DNA from: Fonsecaea monophora
Lineage: Eukaryota; Ascomycota; Eurotiomycetes; Chaetothyriales; Herpotrichiellaceae
Length of the DNA stretch: 64,000 nt
Direction of reading: 5' to 3'
NCBI RefSeq assembly: GCF_001642475.1
Contig: NW_019173971.1
Location: forward strand, 186,001 to 250,000
Below are positions 22,105 through 33,435 of the stretch, piece after piece. Within the stretch, counting starts at the first letter, position 1. Each line of letters opens with the position of its first letter. The notes beneath the pieces are model-generated. The model was not told the origin of the DNA, ran no database searches, and saw only the letters and a program-made list of their open reading frames with translations. A program made the position numbers and the translations under genes.

Positions 22105-23130
22105 ATGGACGAAATGTCTCTGCCACCGCTGATTACGCTCGAGGAGCATTTCGTCTCCTCTCACCTGCTGTCTCATCTCTCCGAAATCTACTCGGAACAG
22201 CTGAAGCACCTCCCAGATGTAGCGTCCAAGCTGTTGGACGTGGGCGACATCCGGCTGCGGGACATGGACACGAATGGCATCTCCTTGCAGATTGTCTCCC
22301 ATGGCCCCGGCCCAAGTACTCTGCCGCTGGCACCGTGCCGACAGGCCAACGACCAGCTCAGCGAGGCCGTGAAGAAACATCCCACGCGATTCGCAGGGTT
22401 CGCCGTCTTGCCCATGGCTACTCCCGAAGATGCAGCCGGCGAGCTCCGCAGGTGTGTCGAGGAGCTGGGATTCGTGGGCGCCCTGATCGACAACCACGTC
22501 CATGGCAAATACTACGACGCGCGCGAGTTCTGGCCTGTCTTCGAGACGGCATCGGAGCTGGACGTGCCCATATACCTCCACCCCATCTACCCTACAGAAC
22601 AGCAGCAGCAGTTGATCTACCAGGGCAACTACAGCATCGGGGCCGAACGCGGCATGGGCTCCAGCAGTTTCGGCTGGCACCAGGACTGCGGGCTGCACGT
22701 GCTGAAGCTCTTCGCGTCGGGTTTATTCGACGCGTACCCCAAGCTCAAGATCATCATCGGGCATTTTGGGGAGATGCTCCCATTCATGCTGGAGCGCGTC
22801 GAGAAGCTCTGCGTCCGCTGGGGCGAGCGACGGCGGGGTTGGCGACAAGTCTGGGACGAGAACATCTGGGTCACGACCAGCGGTGTGTGGAGTCTGGCGC
22901 CCCTGGCATGTCTTTTGCGGAACACCGCTGTCGACAGAATCCTGTATAGCGTGGACTATCCCTTTGAGAAGAATGAGAATGGGCTGAAGTGGATCAAGGA
23001 GTTGCAGGAGAGCGGTATGGTTACGCCGGAACAGCTCGAGATGATAGCATTCCGGAACGCGGAGCAATTGCTGCGCGTCAAGGCCGGGAGGAAGGTCACG
23101 ACAGCGACAGAGAGCGCTATGTCTCAATGA
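22105..23130 (+). CDS. amidohydrolase-2 family aromatic decarboxylase
   Basis: A single-exon, 341-aa protein. The N-terminal ITLEEHF motif gives the Glu and His metal ligands of the ACMSD/gamma-resorcylate decarboxylase group. VPIYLHPIYP supplies the next His, IIIGHFGEMLPFML the third, and LYSVDYPFE the catalytic Asp near the C-terminus. Length is typical. Family members non-oxidatively decarboxylate salicylate-type acids such as 2,6- or 2,3-dihydroxybenzoate, giving phenols or catechols. In this array it could supply a dihydroxylated ring to the extradiol dioxygenase or FAD monooxygenases (inference). A hydrolase role in the same superfamily is possible. Confidence 0.85.
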   Translation: MDEMSLPPLITLEEHFVSSHLLSHLSEIYSEQLKHLPDVASKLLDVGDIRLRDMDTNGISLQIVSHGPGPSTLPLAPCRQANDQLSEAVKKHPTRFAGFAVLPMATPEDAAGELRRCVEELGFVGALIDNHVHGKYYDAREFWPVFETASELDVPIYLHPIYPTEQQQQLIYQGNYSIGAERGMGSSSFGWHQDCGLHVLKLFASGLFDAYPKLKIIIGHFGEMLPFMLERVEKLCVRWGERRRGWRQVWDENIWVTTSGVWSLAPLACLLRNTAVDRILYSVDYPFEKNENGLKWIKELQESGMVTPEQLEMIAFRNAEQLLRVKAGRKVTTATESAMSQ

Positions 23131-23547
23131 GCCTTTAGGAGTAGATGCTGGAGGTGAGAAGAACCCCGGTCTGGCTGTAATTGATTCCTTGGATGGCTCC
23201 CACCCTGAATAGTACCTGCTGTGGCAGCCTGAATAGAGAAAAGCGATTCCAGGTGGATTCCCTCGGCGCACGTAGCTTCTCGAGCTCGTACATTCGGCGT
23301 CCAGGCCTGCCGGTCGCTATAGGTCCCCAGAGCCGGAGGTATCGATCCGGCATTATGTGAGGAAGACGGAGTATTTCGGACATGAGGCCATCCCAAGCCC
23401 TGTCCATGCGAGGCGCTGTTGTGATTTGTCGCATTAAATACTTGATACATGGGCCATGTATATAAAAGCCACATATTGCGTGCACCTGAATTCCATTCTT
23501 AACTTGTCTGATACTCGCCTACGATTACTTTTAAGCCTATCGACAAC
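23131..23547. other. intergenic
   Basis: A 417-bp spacer between two plus-strand genes. A TATA-like stretch (GTATATAAAAGCC, 23457-23469) lies about 80 bp upstream of the next ATG. Nothing else is seen. Confidence 0.45.
23458..23466 (+). promoter_or_regulatory. TATA-like box
   Basis: TATATAAAA sits roughly 80-90 bp before the ATG of the beta-lactamase-fold gene, a normal spacing for a fungal TATA box followed by a short leader. Confidence 0.4.
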
Positions 23548-24887
23548 ATGAGTACGTTTCAGAGCAGCCTCGAGGCTAGGATCGCCGAAGGTCCCAAAGG
23601 CATCTTGTCTGCCGTGGTAGTGGGATTCGGTCGAGATGGAAAAGGTAAATGGTGGCCTTTGCAAGTTCCAAGCGACAAGAAACCTGAGCTCACAGACTCT
23701 CTAGATGTGGTGATGCGCTACGAGAAGAGCGCGGGTCGACAGAGCTGGAGTTCGGATACACCAGCGTCTCTGGACAGTACCTTCTGGGCGTTCTCTTGCA
23801 CGAAGCTCCTCACCACCATTGCCGCTCTGCAATGCGTCGAGCGAGGCTTGGTGACGCTGGACACCGAAGTGGCGACCATCCTGCCGGAGCTCAAGGACCC
23901 TCAGATCGTCGTCCCGGACGGAGACTCGTTCACGCTCAAGCCCGCAACGGCCAAAATCACGCTGAGACACCTGCTCTCACACACCAGTGGGCTGAACTAC
24001 GACGCCATGAACCCGTTGACGATCGCGTGGAGAAAGTCCCGAGGCGAGGCGCCCCTCGTCTTCAGTGGCCGCGTCAAGGACTCGTACTCGACGCCGCTGC
24101 TCTTCGAGCCCGGCGAGGGCTGGGTCTACGGAGGCTCCATCGACTGGGCCGGTATCCTGGTCGAGAGGCTCAACGGCAACGTCAAGCTCGGCGAGTACGT
24201 GGAGACGAACATCTTCAAGCCGCTGGGGATGAAATCTTCCACCTTCGACATCAAGAGCCGGCCGGACATCCAGGACAAGTTGCTGGAGATGAGCTACCGG
24301 GGCAGCGACGGCCTCCTGGTCCCCTCCACGTCGCCCTATACCGGCTCCTCCGCCGAGCATAGCGGAGGGATGGGCCTTGTGACGAGCGTGGCGGACTTTG
24401 CTGCTGTACTGATGGATCTGATCAGGGAGACGCCGATCCTCCTCAAGAGCGAGACTGTTGAGCTGATGTTCAAGCCTCAGTTTCCCGTCGGGAGTGCTCA
24501 GCACAAGGGACTCCTTTCTCAAGATGTAAGATATGCCCTTTTCCCCTTTAGAGACCTTGCGTATTCGCCTTCGACAGGTTCACTAACGATAATGACTAGT
24601 CCCTACACAAGCAACTCACGGGGATCGAAAGTGGCGATGCTTCCACTCCCATCAGCTTCGGCCTGGGCGGCCTGATCACGTTGGAAAAGGTGCCCAACCT
24701 CCCCAAAGGCACGCTAACATGGAACGGCATGCCCAATATTGGGTGGTACGTCAACCGCGGTCTGGGTCAGGGAGGCTTGTTCGTCACCCAGATCTTGCCG
24801 GCAGGAGACGAGATCAGTGTGCAATTACTGGGCCAGTTGGAGAGAGATGCGTGGAAGGCCTACTACGCGCACCATGGCGGCGAGTAG
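23548..24887 (+). CDS. beta-lactamase-fold serine hydrolase / transesterase
   Basis: Two exons (23548-24525, 24600-24887) give 421 aa. The catalytic S-x-x-K is SCTK (S83, K86), in FWAFSCTKLLTTIAALQ. A tyrosine motif lies at GWVYGGSIDWAG, in the position of Y-x-N of class C enzymes. GGM and a late GGL follow. Fungal proteins of this set include acyl-transferases (LovD-type) and esterases (EstB-type) rather than antibiotic-resistance enzymes. It could hydrolyse an ester or lactone made by neighbouring enzymes (inference). It ends 42 bp from the convergent YCII gene. Confidence 0.82.
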
Positions 24888-24929
24888 AATGCCATTAGAT
24901 ACACAACTACCCATAGTAGAAAGACCGTG

Positions 24930-25407
24930 TTATATGGACGGTCTCGCAGGCCTCCAGAACGGATAGACTTGCAATTTCTCCCAGTCCCAGACTTTCCCAG
25001 TAACTAGAACGTCGCGCTTAAGCCGTTCCAAAATCTCCTCCTTGCTCTCTGCGTATGCGAGCATACAGCTCCCCGCCATGGACATGGGTTTCCCAGCCAA
25101 AGCAGGCTCATCCAGGAGAGCGCCTGTGGTTCCGTTTTGATTGTTCCAGATCAGCAAACTTCCAGGGCGGAAGGAATCAAATTCCAACGCGGCGCGGATA
25201 GACGTATGTACATACCTCCAAACACCCAGAACCCAGCAGGATCGTTCTTGCGGTCCTCGCCGTGTTTACTGGAATGGTCAGCGAGAAGGTATTTTGGAGA
25301 CTGAAAGGTCTTACTCACGGGAGGAGTTCTCTTCTTCGATCCGCAGTATCGGGCAGGTCGTGGACGACGATCAGCCATTCCGACTTTTGGGGAGGTGCTG
25401 TCGCCAT
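24930..25407 (-). CDS. YCII-domain protein
   Basis: Three exons (25407-25319, 25268-25216, 25123-24930) give 111 aa; the exons are too short to be obvious alone, but the frame holds. The protein reads SEWLIVVHDLPDT at the N-terminus, then AGFWVFGGALLDEPALAG, and MSMAGSCMLAYAESKEEILERLKRDVLVTGKVWDWEKLQVYPF at the C-terminus, the layout of YciI-like dimeric ferredoxin-fold proteins. The family resembles muconolactone isomerase and includes dehalogenase-like bacterial members. It may act on a lactone or ring-cleavage product in this array (inference). Confidence 0.78.
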
Positions 25408-26679
25408 TGTTCTTGCACGGGTTGTAGGGATATACCCAGTTGAAGTGTACAGGTGATGATGATGAAGATGTGTATATAGACCGCGTATGAGTCGCATATA
25501 GTTCCTTATGGACTAGCAGCTGTATGGTTGTGAGGGTTGTGCAGTATGAATGTCGGGTTCCTTGTTGCCCTTCAGCCTCTGTCTGACCGGGTCCTGGATG
25601 TGTTGCCGATGCAAGGCTGAACAGGGGTTCACTAGGCCATGCCTCGTACCCGCGCAGTCAACGCCATCCGCTATTGCCATTGGTCAAGATCCTGTTCACA
25701 CCCTCTTTTCAGCACTGACAGTCTCCACAAACGCGGCCTCGCAATTCATCGGCCGAAAAACCCGAAGTGATCACAAGTCCTAGATGGCACTGACTTGGCT
25801 GCTGTGGCGGATCCGACTTGGTAGAGATCCAACCCAGAGTCCATGGTGATATAACAATTGTTCACTCGGGAATGTACTCAGGTCAGGAGGCTGTGTGGTA
25901 TTCTGTGCGTAAATCGTTTGTGAAGGATTGAGTGGCATCGTGGAGGGGAAGGGCATTTGTGGTATCCATCGCCCCGGGCTCAGATGTGCTCATGCCAGAT
26001 GATTGTGCCCGGTAGATGCCGTACATTCAATGTTGGGAATAATTCGTCCACAGTCCATCGCTCGAGGCTATCGATAGGACTCTGTGTCAAGCTTGATATG
26101 GGAGGCGAAAACATTTGCCGTCGTTCCAGTATCCGAGTGTATCAAAGCTTGTCAATGGGTGGGCACGGATAAGGTCTCGTAGATTTTCAAGACACTGGCC
26201 ATCCGTCGTTGAGCCATTTGCAATTGTGGGTGTGTCGTCGATAAGTCTAGGCCTAGCCACTGGTTCAGGGCCCAAGCACCCAAGAAGAAGGTGGAGGAGG
26301 GAAACTCTAGTTACCCCGCTCCACGCCAATACGCCAATGCTGCCTGCGCCCCGTGCCCCTGCGGTCGTGTGTGCGAAGCATCCTAGGCACTCTCAACCTC
26401 CCAAGCCTCCCCTGCGCCAATCTACGTTCGCCCTCAACTCTCTCATTTCGACGTCAGCCAAAATATGTTCTGAGTACCTAAACTACTACGTCCACCTGCA
26501 ATACGGTGCTCATTCCACATCCCATCACAATTGGCGCTGCATTTGATATTGCCGCCCCCCAACTCAGGCCACGATTGTTTCACGTCCTCTCAAATCCTCC
26601 CAGACCTCGTCCCGCATGGTATGACACCCGGGGCTACTCCGCCAAACAGCGTTGACAGCTAGCCGTTCCTTGGGCCATA
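25408..26679. other. 1.3 kb intergenic, promoter of Zn2Cys6 regulator
   Basis: Only short frames are present. The longest (26115-26546) has a biased, proline/arginine-rich composition and no recognisable domain, so I treat it as leader sequence. A TCGGCCGA palindrome occurs at 25749-25756. Confidence 0.5.
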
Positions 26680-29293
26680 ATGGGCTCTCGAGATCCTTCA
26701 CCTGCAGAACTGCAACTGCACCCCCAGGCCGGCAGCACCACCACGAACCAGGACAGCGAACGTCCCTCTGCACAACCACAACACCCTCAACAGGAACCTG
26801 GCCAAGAAGAGGATGAGCCTCAGACAGGACCAAAAGATGCCATCCAACCTCGGGTGTGTGTGACATGTCGCCGTCGCAAGGTCAAATGCGACAAGAGGCA
26901 ACCCTGTCAAAACTGTGTCAAGACTCGCACCGAATGTGTGTTTCCATTCAAAAAGTCGGCCGTGGAGCGCCAGACTGCTGCCGATGCTGAACTGTTGCAT
27001 GAGTTGAGGAGACTGGAGCCATTGTTCCAATCTCTGGTATCCAAAATCAACGACGATGGTGCTGGTGCCGTGGAACGATCCCTCCAGGCCATCACCAGCG
27101 CTGCCATGGAGGCTGCTGCTCCTCCTCCTCTTCCTCATCCTCCCCCGCCTCCTGTCATTGTAGAGCAGCCCATCCCTCGCGCCATTGCGCATCCTATCGA
27201 GCCACCAGCAAACAGCCCCATGATTCTGGATTTGCCAAGTCTGCACGGCTCGCCTATGACCATTAACTCAATGTCCGGGTCGGAAACTACCCCGTGGAGC
27301 CCCTACGGCACGACTGTTGGTAAGCTGGTCAAGGATTCGGGGAGGCATCGCTATATCAGCGGTTTGTTTTGGGACTCTCTACATACAGAGGTGAGTGTAC
27401 TGAGCCGGTCATGATTTGTGCTCACCCAAATTCGCAGGACGACGATAGCTTGTCCGACTCTGCATCCGATACATCTGATGATCCGGCGGCGGACGATTTG
27501 GTCGATGACCAGCTCTATCTTGGTCACGCCCCCACGGGGAGAAGTGATCTTCGGTCACGACATCCACCGCAACAACATCGCTTTCGGGCGTGGCAACTGT
27601 TCCAAGAAAACGTTCAACCTTTGGCCCCAATATTGCATCTTCCCACTGTTGGACCATTGGTCGTGGAGGCGCTGAAATCTGCAGACGAGCGTCCCCTTCC
27701 ACCTCGCATCGAACCGTTGATTTTTGTCATTTACTATGCCGCCGTCACCAGTCTGACCCCAGAGGCGACCCGGCAGGAATTCGACGCTGATCAGGCCATC
27801 CTATTGAAGAGGTACCGTGTTGGCCTCCAGGGTGCCCTTTCACGCGCCAAACTACTGGATACCGACGAGATCCTCGTCTTGCAAGCTTTTGTTTTGTTCT
27901 TGATCATTCTGAGACCACACGATCCCAGCCTTTCCTGGAATCTCACGGGGTTGGCGGTGCGTCTGGCTCAATCGAGAGGCATGCATCGAGACGGGAGCTT
28001 CCTCAAGCTTTCAAAGTTTGATTCAGAAATGAGGCGAAGAGTGTGGTGGCACATCTGTCTACTGGATGCTGCCTCATCTGAAGATCACGCCTGTACGCCC
28101 ACCACGTAAGTAACCCCATACAGACCCTCGGAGGGGTACTCCGGTCTAACAAACTTTGGCCATATAGTCTGGAAATCAGTAGTTTCGATGCCGCACTGCC
28201 TTGCCGGGTCAACGACTGCGACTTGTTCCCAGACATGACAGAGTACCCTCCTGAACGTGAAGGATTTGTGGATTCTTGCTTCGCCAATGCCCGCTATCGA
28301 TTTGCGGACATTTGGCGGACTGTAATTGACAAACGACGCCCCGCTGGTGCGGACGGTAAAAGCTTTGCATCAATGACCATGCCAGAGAAGGTGAGCTGGG
28401 TGGAGGACCAGCGGCAAAAGCTAGAGAACGAGTTTCTTCATTCCACCCCCAACGACCATCCTCTGCAATGGGTAAGATCAAGTGCCCAATCTGTAATGCG
28501 ACCACGAGCTGAAAACCTCCAGGTCACCGGGACTATCGTGAAGCTTCTGATCTGCAACCTTCGCCTTTTTGTTTATAACCCGCTGTCGCAAAACAACTTG
28601 CTGACCGAGGAGGAAAGAATCACGGCTTTTGTGGAGGCTGTTGCAGCCTTGGAACATTCCTACAGCCTCAGAACCGACCCGAGAGCTCGCAAATGGGCAT
28701 GGTTGCTCAGTTGCTATCACGAGTGGTTTGCTTTGGCCGTGGCATTGGCCGAAATGTGCTCTTACCCTTTGAGAGACCACGTCGAGAGAGCTTGGCGAAT
28801 TGTGGAACAAAGTGTAGTTCTCAGGTGGAACTCGTCGCGAGACCACAGGCGCGCTCATCAATGGCGCTCCATCATCAAATCCCTAGACAAGGCCAGGGCA
28901 GAGAGGAAAAAGGCTCGAAAACGCCGCCGCTCAACCTCCTCTTCTCAGGCAATCACACGAACCGCCAAAATTGCAAAGTACGCCGCGCATCCCTCAATTG
29001 CGCCACCATCGGCCCAGAATGCTTTACAGGTGGCCCACGGGTCAGATAGTACAGCACAGACATTGGTCCAGAGACCTGACTCAATCGGACTCGGGGATGT
29101 GGATATTCACGAGGGCGGCCCTTTTGGGACGTCCAACATGCTTCACTTTGATGCTGACCTTCCCGATGACAGCCAGACAATGGATCCATTCCTGGGGACG
29201 GATTTCGATCCAAGTTTTCTCGACATGAGATCATTTGAGAATCTTCTACATACTCCTCAAGCGGCGGGGTCCCATTACCGCGATCCTGGCTAG
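26680..29293 (+). CDS. Zn2Cys6 transcription factor (paralogue of 49463-52112)
   Basis: Four exons start at 26680; introns lie at about 27391-27437, 28107-28168 and 28472-28522. The zinc cluster is CVTCRRRKVKCDKRQPC...C...C, near residues 60-90. A proline-rich and acidic region (SLSDSASDTSDD) follows, then the fungal transcription-factor domain with ISSFDAALP, DLFPDMTEYP and a C-terminal WRSIIKSLDKARAERKK segment, and an acidic tail. These same blocks occur in the regulator at 52112. About 800 aa. It likely controls nearby catabolic genes; nothing indicates which ligand it answers to. Confidence 0.85.
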
Positions 29294-29734
29294 AACTATA
29301 TCTCTGGGGGAGTGAATGTCAGGGGTATTGTGGACGTCTCGATGCAGGACCAAAGGACCAAGATAGCTGTCTTACTCGTCTTCAGCAGCCCTCAGAATCG
29401 ACCACTCTTGGCACGGATACAATCAACCTCCCATCAGCTCCGCCGCGGCGCTCCGAGTAGGAAGGGATTGCCATTTTACACAAACATTCCGCACAAGTCG
29501 CACGGTGGCTCACATATAACAGTGCGACGGCAGTGATTTGGTCACAGCGCCTTATGCTGGTGGTTGGTGTCTCAGAAGAAGATCTTTCAGCTTGTCGCGA
29601 AATGAAGGATAACATCAGCGCTACAGATCCGCCCTTGCTGGAGCCCTTTACGTTCGAACACACCTAGTCCCAGCGCGCGGCCGAGCAGGACAGCTGTATC
29701 CCTGGTCATAGCACCTCAATGGCAGCAAAGCGGT
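29294..29734. other. convergent intergenic spacer
   Basis: A 441-bp 3' spacer between convergent genes. Nothing recognised. Confidence 0.5.
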
Positions 29735-30725
29735 TCATTGACGAACGAATCTCGCCAAGTATTGGTCCAGTTCGGGTTCGGTCAATTCGGAGATGCCGAG
29801 TGCCTTGTTGTCGTTGTTCTCATACAGGCAACCGAAATCCGGTGCAAAGGCCCCGCGGATTGCGTAGGCGTTGAACACCCGCAGGCTGAAAATGCCCTTG
29901 GCCGCTTCTTCTTGGACGTCTTGGACCAGCTGGGCCGAGTCGACTGAGATGGCAGTCCATTCCTTGCTTGGCTCGAGTTTCTTTGCGATTTCCAACAGAC
30001 GTTTCTGGGAAATGGCAACCTCGCTAATCCGAACAGGTCGATTGCTGAACTTTTCAGGTTGCAGCAGGATCTGGACAACTGCATGGCTAATGGCCGACAA
30101 GGTTGAGGTGGAAAATTTGTGGGCGCCGCCGTCGTAGATGCGAATTGTGTTGGTTTTGAAGTCGAGGATGGAACCGACTCGAAGACCAAAATCGAGGATC
30201 ACGTTGTTGTATATATACGTGTATATCAATCGACTCTTGGATGCTGCTTCCTCCAGATATGCTTCCAGGGCCACTTTGCCCTTGTATATCGGAAACGCGG
30301 ATATCTTTGTGTTTTTCAAATCTGCCCCAAATTCCGAAGGGATGAAATGCTTGACGCCAGCAGCCACTGCAGCGTCAATCAGATTGTGCTGGATGCGTGC
30401 CGTGTCTCCTTTGCCAATGGCCGAAACCACTGCGTCTTGGGCACGGAGGGCGTCGGTGAGGCTGTCGACCGAATCATAGTCGACTTGTTTGTACTTGACA
30501 CGGTCATTTTCGACGTGGCCATTGCCATTGCTATGGACTGAGCGAGTGAGAACTGTCACATCGAAGCGGCCAGACTCGGACAGCGCCTTCAAGATGGCTT
30601 GACCGACGAAGCCAGAGGCCTGTCAAAGTCAACACCCACAGCATATTAGAACGAGGTCAGCCAGAATCACTCACCCCGCATAATGCCACAGTCTTGATTG
30701 TAGAGTCTGCCTTGTCAACGGCCAT
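29735..30725 (-). CDS. NmrA-like / isoflavone-reductase-like protein
   Basis: Two exons (30725-30675, 30619-29735) give 311 aa. The NAD(P)-binding GxxGxxG is split by the intron and reads CGASGFVGQAILKAL. Next come VTVLTRS, VVSAIGKGD, and HFIPSEFGADL, the family's signature segments. Atypical SDRs of this kind reduce isoflavones, pinoresinol or similar aromatic ketones, or sense redox state like NmrA. It shares a divergent promoter with the P450 at 31254. An aromatic-ether or ketone reductase role would fit the array (inference). Confidence 0.82.
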
Positions 30726-31253
30726 GGCGTACAATCGAAATATTGTGCTGGATTTGGATGCGGCGAAGTATTTTCATAGACACACCACTATAGCGGATGC
30801 ACTTGGTGGAACATTGAAATGCGTGTACCTACATACTCACAGCACAATCTCGTGAACCTCTCATGCACATCGTGGCCAGCCGGTGGTAGGTGGTGAACGG
30901 CCGCCTCGCCTGCATCGCCCCGAGAGACTCCGTATGGGGTTGGAACGGGGTTTGAGGGACGCTCGGGCAAATCTATCAGCAGCCCGAACCCCTCGAGTAC
31001 GGGGCAGTTGGTAGTCCATGTCTGGGCCCCGTGCCGCCCGTCACGGTCCAGCAAAGGGCAAGAGGCAAGATAATTCGACCAGAGCTTTGTGTGAGGCGTC
31101 GTTCTCAACGTGTGTTCCTTGTCGAGGTACGTATGTATTTCCCCTCCCTAAACCGCGAAAGAAATCGAATGGTGAATTGACTCTCTAGAATATCTCGTGT
31201 ACGGATAGAGACCTGGTCTGAATCATTCTACAAGTTGTATAGGAGACTCCACC
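30726..31253. promoter_or_regulatory. divergent promoter, NmrA-like / P450
   Basis: A 528-bp bidirectional region. No motif stands out. Confidence 0.4.
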
Positions 31254-33044
31254 ATGGAAATTCGCAAGACTGGCCTTATACTGTGTGTCGTTGCGGCCAT
31301 ATACACTATCGTGTGGCTATACCGAAAAGTCACATCGCCAGAATGGTCTATTCCAGGCCCCTGGCTCGCACGCTTCTCACGGATCTGGTACTTCTGGCAC
31401 GTACGGGCAGGTTCATTCCACCACGAAAACATTGAACTGCACCGAAAGTACGGCCCCATTGTTCGCGTCGGGCCCAACTTGTACTCGATCGCCGCGCCAG
31501 ACAAGGAGGTCTACGGAATTGGATCCAAGTTTCGCAAGTCGGACTGGTACGAGGGCTGGAAACATCCCAGCCCTGACAAATGGGCCCTGTTTGCCGACCG
31601 GGACATACGCAGGCACGCCGAAACCCGGAAGCGATTCCAGGGCCTATACAGCATGAGCGCGCTGCTTTCGTACGAGAAATACGTCGACGACTGCACCGCC
31701 ATCTTCGACCAGCGGCTGACCGAGTTCGAGAGGTCGGGCGAACAGGTCGACATGGCGCACTGGTTCCAGTGCTACGCCTTCGACGTCATGGGGAACCTGA
31801 CGTACTCGGAGCGGTTTGGGTTCTTGGACCGCGGCGACGACATCGCCGGCACGATCGCCGCGCTGGAGAAGTCGGGCGTCTATTCGACCCTGATCGGCAT
31901 CTACGCCTGGCTACACCCGTTCGTGTACCGGGTCATGGAGTTCCTCCCCAACAACGGTGCTTCGGGGAGGACGTACCTCATGAACTTTGTGCAGCAGAAG
32001 ATTGACGCGCGAGAGAAAGAGCGGACTGCGGAGGGTACGAAACCGACGACAACAACAGCAAAGCATATCCAGCAGAGCCAGCTCGCCCAGGAGCAACAGG
32101 AACAGACGCCGCGAGACTTTCTCGACAAGCTCCGCGACGGACACCTGGAGAACCCGCAGCAAGTGACCAGATACCACATGTTCATGATGGGCCTCAGCAA
32201 CATCATCGCCGGCTCCGACACGACCGCGGTGTCACTCTCGAGCGTGCTATTCCACTTACTCACCAACCCGCGCACGCTGGAAAAGTTACAACGCGAAATC
32301 GCCGAGTACAGAAAATCACGGACATCCGTCCAGGAGGACGGTGATGCACCGACCCTCCCGTTCAAAGTCACCCAGGACCTCCCCTACCTGCAGGCCGTCA
32401 TCAAGGAGGCCCTCCGCATGCATCCCGCCACGGGCCTGCCACTGTGGAGGGTCGTTCCTGCTGGGGGCGCCACCGTGCTGGGCCACTACTTCCCTGCGGG
32501 CGCGATCGTCGGCGTTAATAGCTGGGTGGCACATCGGAATGAGGAGGTCTTTGGCAACGATGTCGGCCAGTTCAGGCCGGAGCGGTGGATCGAAGCGAAA
32601 GAGGGGGGTGATGTGGAACGGTTGAAGCGCATGGAGGCTTTTTACATGCCGGTATGTCCAGATCGATAAGCGATATCACTCTCTATCCCCAGATTCCTAT
32701 CTCCACTATCCCCATCCCTCTCTTTCAACTATCCATCCTTCCACCTATCCTCCTTTCCCACTGTGTCCTTGTCTCCCTTTCTTCTCCTCTTCATTTGAGT
32801 TTGGACACCAAACATAGCTAATCCTGGACATATGAGTACACAGTTCGGCCTCGGCTCCCGCACCTGTCTGGGCCGCCACATCTCCACGCTCGAGATGAGC
32901 AAGCTGGTCCCGCGCCTGGTCGAGCACTACGATTTTGAGCTGGCCATGGACCCTGCTGATTGGCGCACAGTCAATTACTGGTTCGTCCGGCCGGAGCGGT
33001 TTCCCGTCCTGGTAAAGCGAAGGGCTTCGGTGGGGGCGTCGTAG
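31254..33044 (+). CDS. cytochrome P450 (pisatin-demethylase-like group)
   Basis: Two exons (31254-32651, 32844-33044) give 532 aa. The anchor is followed by SIPGPWLARFSRIWYFWHVRAG, as in fungal benzoate- or pisatin-demethylase-like P450s. The I-helix is IIAGSDTTAVSLS, ExxR is EALR, the FRPERW segment follows, and the second exon starts at the heme loop FGLGSRTCLGRHIS. The 192-bp intron falls just before the heme motif. A Gln/Thr-rich insert near residues 265-285 is probably a surface loop. Probably an ER enzyme that hydroxylates or O-demethylates an aromatic compound (inference). Confidence 0.87.
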
Positions 33045-33435
33045 GTATGGTTTGTATTGTCGGCTACGTTGGAGGGAAGTAAGTGAGGCTTCTGAGCCTG
33101 AGGAGAGAGGAAGAGGGGAGGGAGAAGGAAGAAGATACTGTGACAACGATCTGGGCGACACGACTCAGCCTATCACATTGGAGAGGATATGCTGAGGTAG
33201 GAATATCGTATAACTATGTATTTTCATAAATAGTCCCACAAAAGAAGAGCGATATCATTTATTGTAGATTCATTTTCCCATATACGCCGCCTATGTATAT
33301 GCATGTATGTATGTGATGTGATATGTCTGTCGACAACAATACCTTCCTATTATATAACATTGCACTTTTGCTTCGTTTGCTTGGGGTTTCAATGTGTTAC
33401 ATCAAAGGGCCCGGACATGGCTTTTAAACCTCACG
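33045..33435. other. convergent intergenic spacer
   Basis: A 391-bp AT-rich 3' spacer with short TATGTATG-type repeats around 33290-33320. No gene. Confidence 0.5.

Noticed and set aside
23548..24887. Antibiotic-resistance beta-lactamase
   Set aside because: The SxxK fold is shared, but fungal members are esterases or acyl-transferases and the context is catabolic.
26115..26546. 143-codon plus-strand frame upstream of the regulator
   Set aside because: Low-complexity, proline/arginine-rich composition with no domain; fits leader or promoter DNA.
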